Positions 22,870-35,559 of a stretch of DNA of 64,000 nucleotides are shown piece after piece; within the stretch, counting starts at the first letter, position 1, and each line of letters begins with the position of its first letter. The notes under the pieces were generated by a model. That model saw nothing but the letters and a program-made list of their open reading frames with translations. It did not search any database and was not told the origin of the DNA. Made by a program: the position numbers and the translations under genes. The DNA comes from Atrina japonica (taxonomy: Eukaryota > Mollusca > Bivalvia > Pterioida > Pinnidae), in the NCBI GenBank assembly GCA_030159075.1, contig BROG01000247.1:456001-520000 (forward strand), read 5' to 3'.

Positions 22870-23752
22870 CACATAACAAAACGCATTTTATTAAATCACA
22901 CATAACAAAACGCATTTTATTTAATCACACATAATTTGATCAAACTCAATGTATTTAGTTTCTTATTTATTGCAGATAACAGTAAATATGAGCGTAATTT
23001 CAACCTTGTGTACGAAATATAAATATAATGTACTGCAATGATCTGTGTTATCCTTCAAAATATTGTTAACAAGAATTTCAAGACAATTTAAGATCCGCCT
23101 ATATAAACTTTCTAGAAGTTATTGGCCTGTTTTCATTTGTTTTATTATTGTGTCGCAAGGAAAATCAATATCTTGTTTAGATATAATCTGATCAGTTAAA
23201 TGTGTCGAATTAATGTATTGTATCACTGCTTTATTGGTGATTATTTGTTTTTCCCTTTTCTGTCTCATTAAGCATAAGGCGATAGAAATTAAGTATTTAG
23301 TCTAGCAGATCTTATAACATACTTGCTATTCTAAAGTAAATTACGGATATTTTTTTCTCCAATCATTGGATCAAATGACTATAGGAAATCATGGAAAAAC
23401 ACGGGATTATAGTGACATAGAACAAATGTTCTACCAAGCTTTCATCAATAGTGTCTAGTCCCGACCTTTTGGGGTAAAAACATCTAGCCCCTAAAACGTA
23501 CAGTGCCGAACACACATGGTAACTTGTACACACAATCATCTGGTACGGCATGCCAACATAACGCCAGGGTAGGTTAGAATTTACCCGGGATGGGTCAAAC
23601 TGCTCTAGGTCTAACTATAAACAGGTGTAAAATCACCTGGACTATACTCTTTCAAGCCATTATACATTCATCTCGTTAAATCTAGCTTAGGCCGTTGTCT
23701 GGAACGGGGTATACAATTGGTTACATCGGATATTGAACGTAGTAACATCGCT
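22870..23752. other. AT-rich spacer with a 31-bp duplication
   Basis: At 22868-22930 a unit with 'cacataacaaaacgcatttt' occurs twice. Otherwise nothing is supported. Confidence 0.5.
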
Positions 23753-23756
23753 TTCT

Positions 23757-24030
23757 GGACCAAAAGGTATCATATTTACTCAGGTGTGGTACGTTTTTTT
23801 TTTAATTTGAATGATGTTTTACACCACACTGTGGTACTCAAAATCTGAGGACATACAAAAACTATTTTGATTGTTTATCTCGATTGCGAAATGATTTTCA
23901 CCATTATTTACGATTTTATGTTACAGATATGCAAAAATGTCCAGATGTAACTTTATTTCCGTCTTTCATCTTAGAATCATAAAAGTTATAGACTTAAATA
24001 TTGAGCAAAACTGGTGTCTTCGGGCTTTGA
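23757..24030. mobile_element. M2 TIR element, copy 3 (decayed)
   Basis: The ends match copy 2 with several changes: 'ggtatcatatttactca' at the left and, reversed, 'gacaccagttttgctca' at the right. The interior shares 'gattttcaccatt' and 'gcaaaaatgt' with copy 1. A remnant of a SINE1 tail (tgatgttttacaccacac) is embedded at 23807-23832. Confidence 0.6.
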
Positions 24031-24374
24031 TCTGGATTTGCTGGAAGCCTATGTTTACTTAATATTGACTATGAATTTCCAATACAGTTTTGTAACTATA
24101 ATTTAAAAATTTTTAACTTTGGCATTTATAAATACAATTACAAAATTATATAATTCTTAATTTTATAATTCGTTGAACTCTATTCTATCGATATTCATCA
24201 CCTTGAAATCAACATTGAGATTAATGTTTGCTGTACTAGAAACTAAAACTTTATACAGTCTTAAGTTGCTGTCTCTTGACACAGATTATTAAGTCCGAGA
24301 AGCACAACACAGCATAATAGCACATGACGCACAGATGGACATTATGTGTGGGAGCGTTCAGCACTAAAACATCT

Positions 24375-24836
24375 GGCGCAGAACAGTGCCAACCAAGTTG
24401 AAGACGGGTATGACGTGTGGAGACACACAACAGTCAGGACCCAAACACTTGGCGCAGAACAGTGGCAACCAAATTGAAGACGGGTATGACGCGTGGAGAC
24501 ACACAACAGGAAGTAAAAGGTAGGTCACTTGGCGCAGAACAGTGCCAACCAAATTGGAGACGGGTATGACGCGTGGGGACACACAATAGGAAGTAAAAGG
24601 TAGGTCACTCGCGCAGCGCATTGAAGATAGGTATGACCACAACAGGAAGTAATGAAGATCGGCGCATATGCCAACCAAATTGAAGATAGGTATGACACAC
24701 AACAGGAAGTAATAGGTAGGTCACTCGGCGCAGAACAGTGCCAACCAAATTGAAGATGGGTATGACGCGTGGAGACACACAACAGGAAGTAAAAGGTAGG
24801 TCACTCGGCGCAGAACAGTGCCAACCAAACTGAAGA
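24375..24836. repeat. 80-bp minisatellite, ~6 units
   Basis: Full units of 80 bp start with 'ggcgcagaacagtgccaacc' at 24451, 24531, 24727 and 24807. Shortened units lie at 24611 and 24660. They contain 'gaagacgggtatgacgcg' and 'acacacaacaggaagtaa'. Overlapping minus-strand frames only reflect the repeat. Confidence 0.94.
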
Positions 24837-24839
24837 TGT

Positions 24840-25365
24840 TTAGGATATGGAGAGAAGAACAGCGTGCAAAACAAGACAAGAACCGATGGGGAGAACTCTC
24901 TGGGTCCAAAGAGGATAAGTGATGAAAAAAAACAACATTCTGTTGAAATGTTTTAAATGTCAAGCATTTTGTAAAATGATCTTATCTCCGTAATGGAATT
25001 TCATATATGAGTACCTGTATTTTTTACTGGTCAGTACTTGTAAAATGTCGATTAACAAATCGACTACGGTAGATAATCCTTACAAACGAACGATTTTGTC
25101 AGTTATGTGACCAACATATTGATGGTGATAAATCTCACGTTCTTTTTCCATGATCTTTTTTTTTACAATGATCGACATTTGTATTTAGCTATGTATCATA
25201 GACCATGTCTTAATGTTTTAAAATATCAATGAATAATTTAATCTTTGTATAAGACGGCAACTGTGATTGGCCGTCGTATCTATTTTTTTTCTCGATAAAA
25301 TGGTTAGGCTCCTTAGACACGCCCACTTCCGGAAATGCTCTCCTAGTGTCGTGATAAGGATATCG
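24840..25365. other. no recognisable feature
   Basis: Spacer without supported feature. Confidence 0.5.
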
Positions 25366-25369
25366 TCAT

Positions 25370-25772
25370 ACATGTGCACCTAGTGCTGTATACTTGTGTA
25401 CCTAGTGCTGTATATATGTGCACCTAGTGCTGTATATATATATGTGCACCTAGTGCTGTATACATGTGCACCTAGTGTTGTATATATGTGTACCTAGTGC
25501 TGTATATATGTGCACCTAGTGTTGTATATATACATGTGCACCTAGTGCTGTATATATGTACACCTAGTGCCGTATATATGTGCACCTAGTGCTGTATATA
25601 TGTGCACCTAGTGCTGTATATATATGTGTACCTAGTGCTGTATATATGTGCACCTAGTGCTGTATACATGTGCACCTAGTGCTGTATATGTGCACCTAGT
25701 GCTGTATATATGTGCACCTAGTGCTGTATATGTGTTCCCAGTGCTGTATATGTGTGCACCTAGTGCTAAATA
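25370..25772. repeat. ~21-bp minisatellite, ~19 units
   Basis: Units read 'gtgcacctagtgctgtatat' with variable TA extension, giving 17-27 bp spacing. Confidence 0.95.
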
Positions 25773-25869
25773 TATGTGCAGTTACTTACTTACTTACTCA
25801 TGTGTCATGTAATGATGTGTTCATAGAAAAGTTCTTTTCTGACTAATACTGTTCTTCTTGCTTTACATC

Positions 25870-26110
25870 ACGACAAGAATTTTTCACTTACATGGATATG
25901 TCACCAGCTATAGGTAACGTGCCACAAATGTTGACCTGTGCTATGGCCTGAATGTAGCGAAGTTTGTTCAACGTGTCAGGTTATATATGTGTTTTAACCC
26001 TTTCTACCCTATAGACCATAATAGACTGGTTTTAAGCAACAGATAGAACATACCACTCAAATACTCAGGGATTAAAGGGGTAAGTATCATCCGAAAGACC
26101 ATAGACTTCT
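25870..26110 (-). mobile_element. SINE2 copy carrying a nested element
   Basis: The SINE2 tail and body are readable at 25870-25990 (tttttcacttacatgg, gtcaccagctataggtaa, gtgctatggcctga). They resume at 26088 with 'catccgaaagacc'. The gap between the halves is a 90-bp inverted-repeat insertion. The tRNA head is lost or unreadable. Confidence 0.62.
25994..26083. mobile_element. TTAA-ended MITE-like element, copy 1
   Basis: It begins TTAACCCTTTCTACCC and ends 'gggattaaaggggtaa', i.e. inverted ends starting with TTAA. The interior has 'tagaccataatagac'. A second copy is at 32588-32683. TTAA ends suggest piggyBac-type mobilisation, which is inference. Confidence 0.65.
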
Positions 26111-26182
26111 AATGTAGATCGCTGTAGGAAAGAACGATAAGGATCTTGTTAAAGTCTTAGGCATATTGCCTTTGACTAAGCT

Positions 26183-26378
26183 AGACTGATTCAAGTACCA
26201 CGTGATAACGTTTGTGCGGGACTAGTATCTCCAATGGTGATGGAACGTAACTCTACGTAATCTTCCCGCTAAATGACCTTAGCGCGGGATATCGTCTTCT
26301 AGCGTCATTCCATCACTAATAGAAACAATAATCCGACACAAACGTTATCGGGTATCACGTGGTACACGAATTAGTCCC
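26183..26378. mobile_element. Foldback element, ~90-bp arms
   Basis: The left arm from 26183 contains 'gtaccacgtgataacgtttg' and the right arm mirrors it around 26320-26370. The mirror continues inwards through 'gtgatggaa' to 'cccgctaa...ttagcgcggg' at the centre (about 26267-26290). No coding content. Confidence 0.78.
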
Positions 26379-26379
26379 A

Positions 26380-28400
26380 TTCAGCCTTGAAATCTGAAAT
26401 AATTCTTTCTTGATATATTTACAATTCATGATATTCCTATGGATACTTTCCTTAAATGTTCAAGGCTGTAGTCGCTCATCTAAACACCAGACACATTAGT
26501 TTTAATTAAATGAGTTGATAAAAAGGATCCCCCCAGATATTTCAGTGCAAAATGTGAAGAGTCGATACACTGTAGATTGCAAGCGCTGTAATTTTCTTTC
26601 ATTAAATAATAAACATAATATAAATCACGGAGAAAAGAAGTCAATGAAAACCATCAGTTTGGAAATATATTTCATTTATTTAGTACTTTCGATTTTCTAT
26701 CGTTGATGATTGTATATATTCTATATAATGAATGGCTTCATTGTCTGGTAAATATTAAAATATCAATATTTTGTTACCTTAAAATGAATTGTTTGTCTAT
26801 GCATACTTATATTGACTTTATCTTACTTGCATCAAATATATATAATTTATACGCAGTGGCAGGCTGAAGGAGAGGGGTATTTTTCATATAAAATTTGAAA
26901 TATATCTTCATTACCTATCGAAGTTTAACACTGCAAATCAAACCAATTACAAAATTAAGATGCATATATAGTGATAAAGTATTCATATCGTAATCTGTAA
27001 TGATTCACATTCACAACGGAATCAGGAAGTTCAGATACCCACAACTTTGGCAGCCCTGCCATTCACAACTCAGTATTTTGTAGCCTAGCCTTTTACAACC
27101 CTAGCCATACACAACTCGAAACCTGATATCCAAGGTCACAGTTCCCTGGTTGTGCCTCCTGAGTTGCGCTGTGCCCAAACCTTAGCACATCTAATGTTCA
27201 AGATGACCATTGTTGAGCACAGTAAATGTGTTTCTTCTGCTTAGCTTTAGAACTTTAGATTTTATGAACATTTTTAAAAATGCAGTATAAAGGGGAGTAA
27301 ATCTTACAAAATTTCATCTACACTTCGATGTAGCTTGTTCCGCTCACATGGGTAAGTCCATATCATAGGATGACTTATAATTTTGACACATGTAAACGAA
27401 GTGACGATTCTTTGGTGGACAACGCCTAGCACAGCACGATGGATATGTTTTAATACTCGCCAGAAAGACCCGTTCTTGAAGTATCGATTAGCCGTGTCAC
27501 ATATTGTTTCGCTCGGAAACTGACAGGTTCACGTGGTGGCGAGAACCCGCTTACAATGTGTTTCAAATTTCTATGATCCCATAGAAAAATAAAGCAAAAA
27601 GAAAGAATGAAAATATTCTTATAGCAAATATGTCAGGAAAAGGGAGATTCAACTGTTAAAAAAGTAGTGATTGCAATGTAAGTTAAACAAAAGATTCATC
27701 CTTGAAAACCCTTTCATAACATAATAACGTCTGTCAAATACATATTTCATTTAAACGATTACCATGTCTGTCATCAGCATAACGTAAAAAGGTCACACTA
27801 CCAGCGGAAGGATCAATTATTCATACGCCAGCAATTAAAAACCCATAAAACTATTGTCTGCATTTAGACTGAAATAAATAGTAAATTAAATATAGTTCCG
27901 CTTGTGTAACTCACAAGTATTTTGTGATGCTTTCACGATAACCGTAAAATACAAAGCCGCCAACGAGATATCTATCCAATTGTATTAGATCATTTATAGG
28001 TTAAAGGATACAGAATTTCACCTCGGTTGGTGTATTGGTCTTTTTATTTCCCTAAGGACAGTCACGGAGGTGCGTTCTCGTCTTTGGATACGTGTTATTG
28101 TTAATACGACGGTAGCCAAGATAATACGCAGACGTTTTATATATCAGAAATGAAATTGAACAGAGCAATATGCTAGCAATAAAATACTCAATGTGGAGTC
28201 GTAAATTCCACATTCCAAGAAAATTATAGTTATAACAAATAATATACAAGTATTTTTGCATTTTATAGGCCCATAGATATGTATTGGTGAAATAACAACA
28301 TTTTTTACCATATTTTTATCAATACTCAGTTCCTAAAGTAATATTCCGCTTCAATAAAAGACTGCTTTGTTCTTTGGTATACAAACGATATATGGGGAAC
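26380..28400. other. AT-rich spacer
   Basis: I see no gene, tandem array or confident SINE. A stretch at 27345-27500 has a few SINE2-like words (ctcacatggg, aaagaccc) but is too diverged to call. Confidence 0.4.

Positions 28401-28402
<2 letters not shown>

Positions 28403-28492
<90 letters not shown>
28403..28492. repeat. (TA)n microsatellite
   Basis: About 45 TA units, directly followed by the 35-bp minisatellite. Confidence 0.97.
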
Positions 28493-28494
<2 letters not shown>

Positions 28495-28496
<2 letters not shown>

Positions 28497-29440
28497 CAGT
28501 GTCTACATTACTGGGTATCGGGAATATATTCTAGTGCATACGATATTGGTTATGGGTATTGAATATTGGCTATCGGGTATATATTTTATTGTATTTAATA
28601 TTAGGTATCGGATATATATTTTAGTGTATTCAATATTGTGTATGCTTTTTAGTGAATTCAATATTGGGTATCGGGTATATATTTTATTGTATTCAATATT
28701 GACTATCGGGTAAATATTTCAGTGTCTACAATATTTGGTATTGGGTAAATACGTTATACAATTTTAGGTATCGGGTACATATTTATGTGCATTCAATATT
28801 GGGTATAGGGTATACAGTTCAGTGTATGCAATATTTGGTTTAAATATTTTAGTCGATACAAGTCAATATTGGTTATCGGATAAATATTTTAGTCTATACA
28901 ATATTAGGTATATTTCAGTGTCTACAATAATAGTTATCAGGTAAATATTTCAGTGTCTACAATACTGGGTATCGGGTAAATATTTCAGAGTCTACAATAT
29001 TAGTTACCGGGTAAATATTTCAGTGTCTACAATACTGGGTATCGGGTAAATATTTCAATGACTACAATATTCGGTATCGGGTATATATTTCTGTGCCTAC
29101 AATATTCGATATCGGGTATATATTTCAGTGTGTACAATATTTGATATCGGGTATATATTTCAGTGTGTACAATATTTGATATCGGGTATATATTTCAGTG
29201 TCTACAATATTGGGTATCGTATAAATATTTCAGTGTATACAATAATGGTTATCGGGTAAATATTTCAGTGTCTATAACATTTGGTATCGGGTAAATATTC
29301 CAGTGTCTACAATATTCGGTATCGGATATATATTTCAGTGTATACAATATTGGTTATCGGGTAATGGGTATATAATCATATTTGAGTGCATTCATTGTTG
29401 GGTGTCGGGTCAACATTTCAAGGTATACAATTGCAATGAT
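28495..29440. repeat. ~35-bp minisatellite, ~26 units
   Basis: Units contain 'ggtatcgggtaaatatttca' and 'gtgtctacaatatt'. The left units are more diverged (ttttattgtattcaatatt) than the right ones, which fits growth from the right part of the array. Confidence 0.94.
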
Positions 29441-29444
29441 TGTT

Positions 29445-30240
29445 GTGTCTGTTTTTGTTGCAGTTAGCATTTTACCGAGCTCAACGTCCAAGTTAATAGA
29501 AGGGAAACGGGAAATTAAAAACATTTCTGAAACTTGCACATGATATATTCTTTAACACATTTATATCGCTTATAACTGGACGCAGGATGGTCAGGTTTCA
29601 TAAATATCGCCTTACATTCTCTCCGACGTGGGGATGGTGTCAGTTTAATACAGCGAGGTATAGCCTACTATCAAGCGAAATATGTTGTTTATTTTTAAAC
29701 ACAGGTCGATTTGCCAAAAAGTGATATATCATGTTTACACTACTTTTTGGTGAAATCCAAAGCAAATCAAAAAGTAAACATTACGGTCACATCAAATCTC
29801 TAGATGTCTTAACATATAACTGATATGTCAGCTCAAAACACTTTATACCTATGAACATCACAGATATTCTAAGTATAAATTCAAAGCTACCACATTGGTA
29901 ATCGGCAGGAGGTTATAGAGACAGGTTACAGGTATGGATACCATTAGACAAACTAGGGCTTTTGAAAAATCTAGAAATGGGATCATGGAGGAGATAGGAT
30001 CCCTTCTAGTCTGATCATATCCACCTTGAGTCTATTGTCAGATTCAAGTCAAAATAACAGAAAAGCCAAAATACGTATGTACGAGTCAACATCTATCGAA
30101 AATGTAACTCAACATTTCACTGAGAGAAATATAGTAATTATTGCAAATCATCAAATTTGCGAAATATTTATTCCTTATTACATTGTGACATGGATGATGA
30201 ACATTGAACAATTATTTTTAGTCAGGGATATGTATTAATG
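29445..30240. other. no recognisable feature
   Basis: No supported feature. A short stretch at 30098-30130 resembles the 3' end of the YIDD reverse transcriptase on the minus strand (aactcaacatttcact), too short to call. Confidence 0.4.
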
Positions 30241-30244
30241 TAAG

Positions 30245-30535
30245 CTTTTACAACCCATCCTATAATCTTGTTTTGGTCCCACCCGTATTACATTCCAGTT
30301 TGATCCGACACTTACATTTCTACAATCCAGATATGACTCCACGTACCCTATAATACAGATCTGACTCACCCTCTACAATCCATTCCAAACCCTATATTTC
30401 AGACTTGTCCCAACCTACAGTCCGGATATGGCCCATCCACCTAACGATTCAGATCTAACACACTTACCAAACAACCGAGATACGACCCAAACCATACACT
30501 TCAGATCTAACTCCATCCACCAACCGAATAATTTT
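30245..30535. repeat. Degenerate ~30-45-bp C/A-rich tandem repeat
   Basis: Words such as 'cagatctgactcac', 'cagatctaacacac' and 'cagatctaactccatcc' recur. Divergence is high and the boundaries are uncertain. Confidence 0.5.
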
Positions 30536-30849
30536 TTACGCGACTTTACATTTTGACTGTCTCGGACGGTGGCCTCCCATCATCACATAATTGGTTAATA
30601 ACCTTGGGTACTTGCTTCCAGTAAAGTTTTGTCAAAATCCCTTCATTTTGAAGAACACGCTGACAGGTGCTTGCATGCCAAATAATATGTTTATCATCAC
30701 CTTCAGGACGACACAATAATGGTTTTAGACTCACCTAACATAACTCTCAACGTGATAAAATCCAGAAAATCGGAATTAGCCCACAGAAATATCGCAATTC
30801 AGGCGCACATCTATGTATACTGTGTTCAAGCCGGTTGAATGTAGAGAAT

Positions 30850-32510
30850 GCTGAACGCATTCCCGGTATGACAAACGAATAGATCAGAAGTCGCTACAAG
30901 AAGCTGTCAAGGAGAACAGATCTATTCTTTTGTCAAAAGGTACAGAAGGCCACGATAACGTGAATAACTGGAGGAGGCCACTAACCATCAGCCAAGCGAA
31001 TATTATAAACATTTGATCTGAACATTCGACAGCGTGGGTTCATTGCGGCCCAGGATGTGCCAAAAACACCAACCATATCGACAAGGTGACTGAATACACC
31101 AAGAAGAATGACAAATCTCTGTCATATTTGCTAAGGCATTTGACACGGTCTCCCGTCATCACTTGGATGAAGGCTTGAAGCTTTTCGGTACAGACCAAGA
31201 CCTAGTGGAGATAATCAAGAACCTGTACGATGGCGCATCAACCTCCTTTAAGACCGAGAAAAGTGGAGACGGGTTCCATAAACATAACAAGGGGGAGTAA
31301 AACATAGCCATGGACCTCCTTCTTCAAGCCATCAGTGTCCGACGCAATGGCTACAAATTTTGACCCTCTGGTGGGGACTTCATCGAAACCCTTACCTTTG
31401 CTTATGACACCGCACGGGTTCTGTGGAGGAAATCTTGGTCAGTTTTTTCTGCGAAGAGACGGGCATGAGGTTAAATGTTAAAATACCTGTCGCAAAAATA
31501 CCTTCACTGTAAATGGACAACAAAATACACTGCATATTGCATGGGAAGCTGTGCCGCTGATCCGTCAGAATACACCTTGGATGTGAAATCGGCTCCCGGA
31601 TGACCAAAGTGAAGAAAAACCTGGTCACGCCACTCAAGGATATGTCACCCAAGACGGAAAAATAACCAAAAGCCAAAGCATAAGCTTATCCTCTTTTAGC
31701 ATTATGCCCTGCCCAGGTTGGGCTTCCCCCTAACCATGGACAAATGTCTCGACTCATTGATCCGCAAACATGTGAAAGGCTGTCTCAAGGTACCATAGTG
31801 TACCGCTAACGCCTTACTCTACGCGGACTAGGCCTCGGGTGGCCTTGGTTTGCCAGAGTATACTAAGTCCGTGCCGGCTGCACGTATAAATCTTCTCAAG
31901 TCTACCATCGATAGTGCTGATCCCAAGATCAGACGCATGGCAGAGGATATATATACAGATGCCGAGATTGAGTCTTATGCAGCCAAGTCAGGGTTTGCGA
32001 TGCAAAGAAAAAGGAAAGTCTAAGAGAAGATCACTAGTTAACAATGAAAAGCAGCAGGAAAGGGCCGGTAGTCCTTCGAAATCGCCTGTCAAAGACACGG
32101 ACGCCAATAAGTCGTATCTGGAAGTCTGATTAGCTCATGGCGCTCAAATTAAGGACCAACACATATCCTCGTAAACCTATTAACGCAAAAGCAAGGACGA
32201 CTTACTATGTGCTCTACCGAAGAGGTAGCAAAACAACAGCGACAATAGTCCACATATCGGACCACTTTGTGTTCCTCAAGGACTACAGGATCAAAGGACA
32301 CAATACATTGTGTCTGCCGTGGTGAAAAAGGTGAACCACGAACCTCACCTCAGAGATCCGGGAGTCCTATGGAAACCATGCTTAATCCCGCGCAAAGGGA
32401 ATACAGGAGTAATCCTAGACTCAGCAATCATGTACAAAAATGGCGACTCAATACACAGGGCTAATCATTCCAAGTGCGCCAAATATGCTAGACTGAGTTG
32501 TCGGTGAGTA
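30850..32510 (+). pseudogene. Relic of RLE-type non-LTR retrotransposon (R2/NeSL-like)
   Basis: Frames broken by stops and indels keep a recognisable order. Reverse transcriptase: a 'GFIAAQD'-like segment at ~31030, then AKAFDTVSRHHLDEGLKLFG (~31132-31190) and DLVEIIKNLYDGA (~31200), a degraded 'KQG' region, 'AMDLLLQAI' (~31310), and FAYDTA at ~31400 where FADD is expected. Thumb: ASGGLGLPEY (~31835), then an IRRMAEDIYTDAEIESY segment. C-terminal region: 'NAKARTTYYVL', a degraded Cys/His motif near 32245, and 'VILDSAIMYKNGDSIH' (~32410), which fits the restriction-like endonuclease of this group. The catalytic aspartate pair is lost, so the copy is dead. The clade assignment is from memory of the family. 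The 5' end was not found. Confidence 0.78.
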
Positions 32511-32587
32511 GTGTAGAGTTCCGTGGCTTAGCTATCGGTTGTAGAGGTGGCTGGTCTCATGAAGACAAAACAACTTAAACTGCTGTA

Positions 32588-32683
32588 TATTATCCCTCTC
32601 ATCCATACAGACCATAATACACGTCGTGTCTAAACAATAGAAAAAGCGTGTCCAATTTATAAATATAGGGGTGAAAGGGTTAA
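32588..32683. mobile_element. TTAA-ended MITE-like element, copy 2
   Basis: The right end 'ggggtgaaagggttaa' is the reverse complement of TTAACCCTTTCACCCC. The left end is mutated (tattatccctctcatcc). The interior shares 'cagaccataata.ac' with the copy at 25994-26083. It lies just beyond the retrotransposon relic. Confidence 0.62.
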
Positions 32684-32739
32684 AGACACAGGTTAGCAAA
32701 TTTGCCTTGAAGGGTACATTTAACCTACAACAGTTATTC

Positions 32740-33728
32740 ACTGATGATTAGAATGGATCTAGGCTACTGAACCACCACGAAGGAGAAGAATATTAGTACC
32801 ATCGAATCCCCCGACCCCATCTAACCCGTTCAATGTAGGTCTCTTGTACATATGTAAATTAGTTTTACTTGTAAATATGAATGGTGGGGTGGATCGGAAA
32901 ACTCATCCAGGAGACACTGGAGCTAATCTAAGGTAGTCAACGGATGGACGCAATTCAACATCTTTGCATAACCCATCAAACCGAATGAGCCATCAACGCG
33001 GGACCATCAAACACAAAAAGAGGAAGCTTCTTTCTCCATGGCAGTAGGCTATGCTCACATTGTGAGAGTCACAAGTAACCCCAGGGTGAAACCAAAAGTC
33101 CTTAAAGTGAAAGTCAGCGTTCATCATTGAAATATTTCACAACTTCAATATCAAAATGCAGAGCAAAGACAGAAATCCTCCTTTGAAATTAAATACCGAG
33201 CGGTATGTAGGCACGTAACAAGGGCTATATCAAATAAAGATCTGGCTGTTGGAAGACATAATACAGATTTTTTTTTATATATTTATCATCTTCAGTACTA
33301 AATTCTCTTGATTCAAAAATGCAACTACGTCATTCACAGCATACTCTTAGGTGTAACCTCGGGCATGGTATCAAAAGTAAAGGAACATATACCATGTGAA
33401 CTACTGTTCATACAAATATTGTGTTAATGTATTATTTATATACATGATATCATCAAAGTTACATTTGTTATTTGTGTAATATTTTTACAGAAGGTCCCAA
33501 GTATTATTTAGTTCGCTGAATTGAGTATACTATGGTTTGTTGTAATCGTGTGCACCTAAGACGATTTCGGTTAAGCATTCGCTATAAATAAACATTTTGA
33601 ATTAATTCAAAACATTAATTGAATACATCAAACATCATGCAAACCAGTACAGTAACAATAACAAATCATTTTATTCAGTTATCAATTATCTGTAACGAGA
33701 TCGAAAATAGACTCACCCCGTGTTTACC
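32740..33728. other. no recognisable feature
   Basis: Spacer. No coding or repeat call is supported. Confidence 0.45.
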
Positions 33729-33730
33729 AT

Positions 33731-35040
33731 CTTGTTGTAATTGTGCGCATGCTCAACTATAGGTCTTTCCTCTGCTCTATTGTGTGTGTTAAGCATTTTT
33801 AGACCGTCTATGTGCTTTACGAAGGGCACAACCATAGGTTGGGAGATTTTGTTTATTGTGCTTAAAAGTGGGCGGAGTTCATCTTGCCGAATGTGCCTTT
33901 TTAGACATCGACTGATAATATACAATTATTGCCCTTGTTTTGGGTTGACATGAATATCTGTCCACACAAGAGGCGTTATGTCATCCCAGGGCTCGAGGGT
34001 GGGCAAATATTCATGTCAAACAAGTGCAATAATTGTTTTATTATACCGAAAGGCAATAAAACTTAACTAACAAGCTGACCTACGTAAGTTCATAACGATT
34101 ATAACACATGTCACATAGCGCCTTCGATACTCAACAATATCAATATGTTTTATCATTCTTTACGTCGATTTTTCTAATCTTAAGCCTCCATCAAGACCGA
34201 TTACAGCAAATATATTTGAAAACGATGTATCAATGCTGTCAAATCATTAATTTTCGGCTGTTGTTTCTCTCCATTCCAGTCTACATCGAGTAATATATTT
34301 GTTATGAAACGGACATTTTATCTGCTAGAGGTTACACCTAATTACTATATGGCCAACTAGAAAAAAACCGAACCAGGAGAGGGTGACATAAATCGCTATA
34401 GAGGGTGACATAAATGTTTATGGGTGACATGGAAAATGTGTTAGATCACGTGGTACGGTTTTGACTAATCAGAAGTAAAGATACATATTAGAGGTATTAT
34501 AATCAACACTATCGATATCGATATTTTATATAATATTAAGCTTCCATCAAGGCTGACTCTAGCAAGTATATTTGACAACGATGTATCAATTCTGTTAAAT
34601 CATTAAATTTCGGCTGCTGTTTCTATCCATTCCAGTCTGCATCGAACGAATGTCCGTTTCTTAACTCATGTGATAGAAATTACATATAATTACCACATAA
34701 CCTACTAGAAAAAAACCGAAAAGTACGCGCATCCATTTCTGTGCACGAGAGGGTGACATAAACCGGCATAGAGTGTGACATAAATGTTTCAGGGTGACAT
34801 GAAGAATGTTTTAGATCACGCGATACGATTTTGACTAATCAGAAGTAAAGATACATATTAGAGGTATAAAAACATTGTGGGAATTTCTGGAGCCTTAATG
34901 TTGTTGATTTAAGCATAAACAAGTCTTAGTTTTGTCTGATTTTAAAAGGATTTACTTTTCTGACACTCGGATTATGTTTTATTTACGGAAATGACTGTTT
35001 ATAGAGCGCGTTCAATTACAGCATGCGCACAATTACAAGT
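33731..35040. mobile_element. 1.3-kb inverted-repeat element with internal duplication
   Basis: The left end 'cttgttgtaattgtgcgcat' is mirrored at 35021-35040, with 17 bases identical across GTAATTGTGCGCATGCT. Inside are a hairpin at 33925-34037 and a direct duplication of ~365 bp (34140-34500 and 34510-34870). The duplicated unit has three spaced 'gggtgacat' motifs, and shares 'catattagaggtat' and 'tagaaaaaaaccgaa' in both copies. I see no transposase. It could be a non-autonomous element or a satellite-like module. Confidence 0.6.
33925..34037. repeat. Hairpin inside the 1.3-kb element
   Basis: 'caattattgcccttgtttt' with 'gacatgaatat' on the left pairs with 'atattcatgtc' and 'acaagtgcaataattg' on the right. 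The loop is about 45 bases and GC-richer. Confidence 0.7.
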
Positions 35041-35044
35041 ATTA

Positions 35045-35555
35045 CATGAACTAAGTATCATTTAACTTTTATATAAAATGTATTCTCATAAACATATAAG
35101 CTGTACGTAATAAAATTATATTGTGACGTCAACTCGCGTGAACATAAAAAAATTGACCTGGGTAAATGTTTGGTGCGCCTGTTAAAGGTGGAATAAAATA
35201 CATGTGCAACATACGTTAGCAATAGCATCTTACAATGTGTAAGCATAATCTGATCAACTTTATGACGATTGACGTAAACCCGCTCAAACAAATGCTTTCT
35301 TTAATTATATTACATACAACATGGGTTATATTGCAGAGTACAGTTAAAGGGAGTTAATAAGTGTAAATGTATAATTTATTTACAGATGAATGAATATCAA
35401 TTTTCTTGGTACATGATCTTTTCATTTTTACGCTACAATAATATGTTTGAAGTTTATAGCAGAAACACAAAAGTATTCCCTGAGGTAACCATAATGTTAA
35501 TGGCTTTTCATACATAACCTAAAATTCTCTGTACAATCCAAATTTTGATTACAAG
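35045..35555. other. AT-rich spacer
   Basis: Nothing supported. Confidence 0.45.
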
Positions 35556-35559
35556 AACT

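Noticed and set aside
24364..24963. Four overlapping minus-strand frames with repeated Cys-rich motifs
   Set aside because: They follow the 80-bp tandem repeat in three different frames, so no single protein is being conserved.
27345..27500. Possible SINE2 copy
   Set aside because: Only a few short words match and the order is weak.
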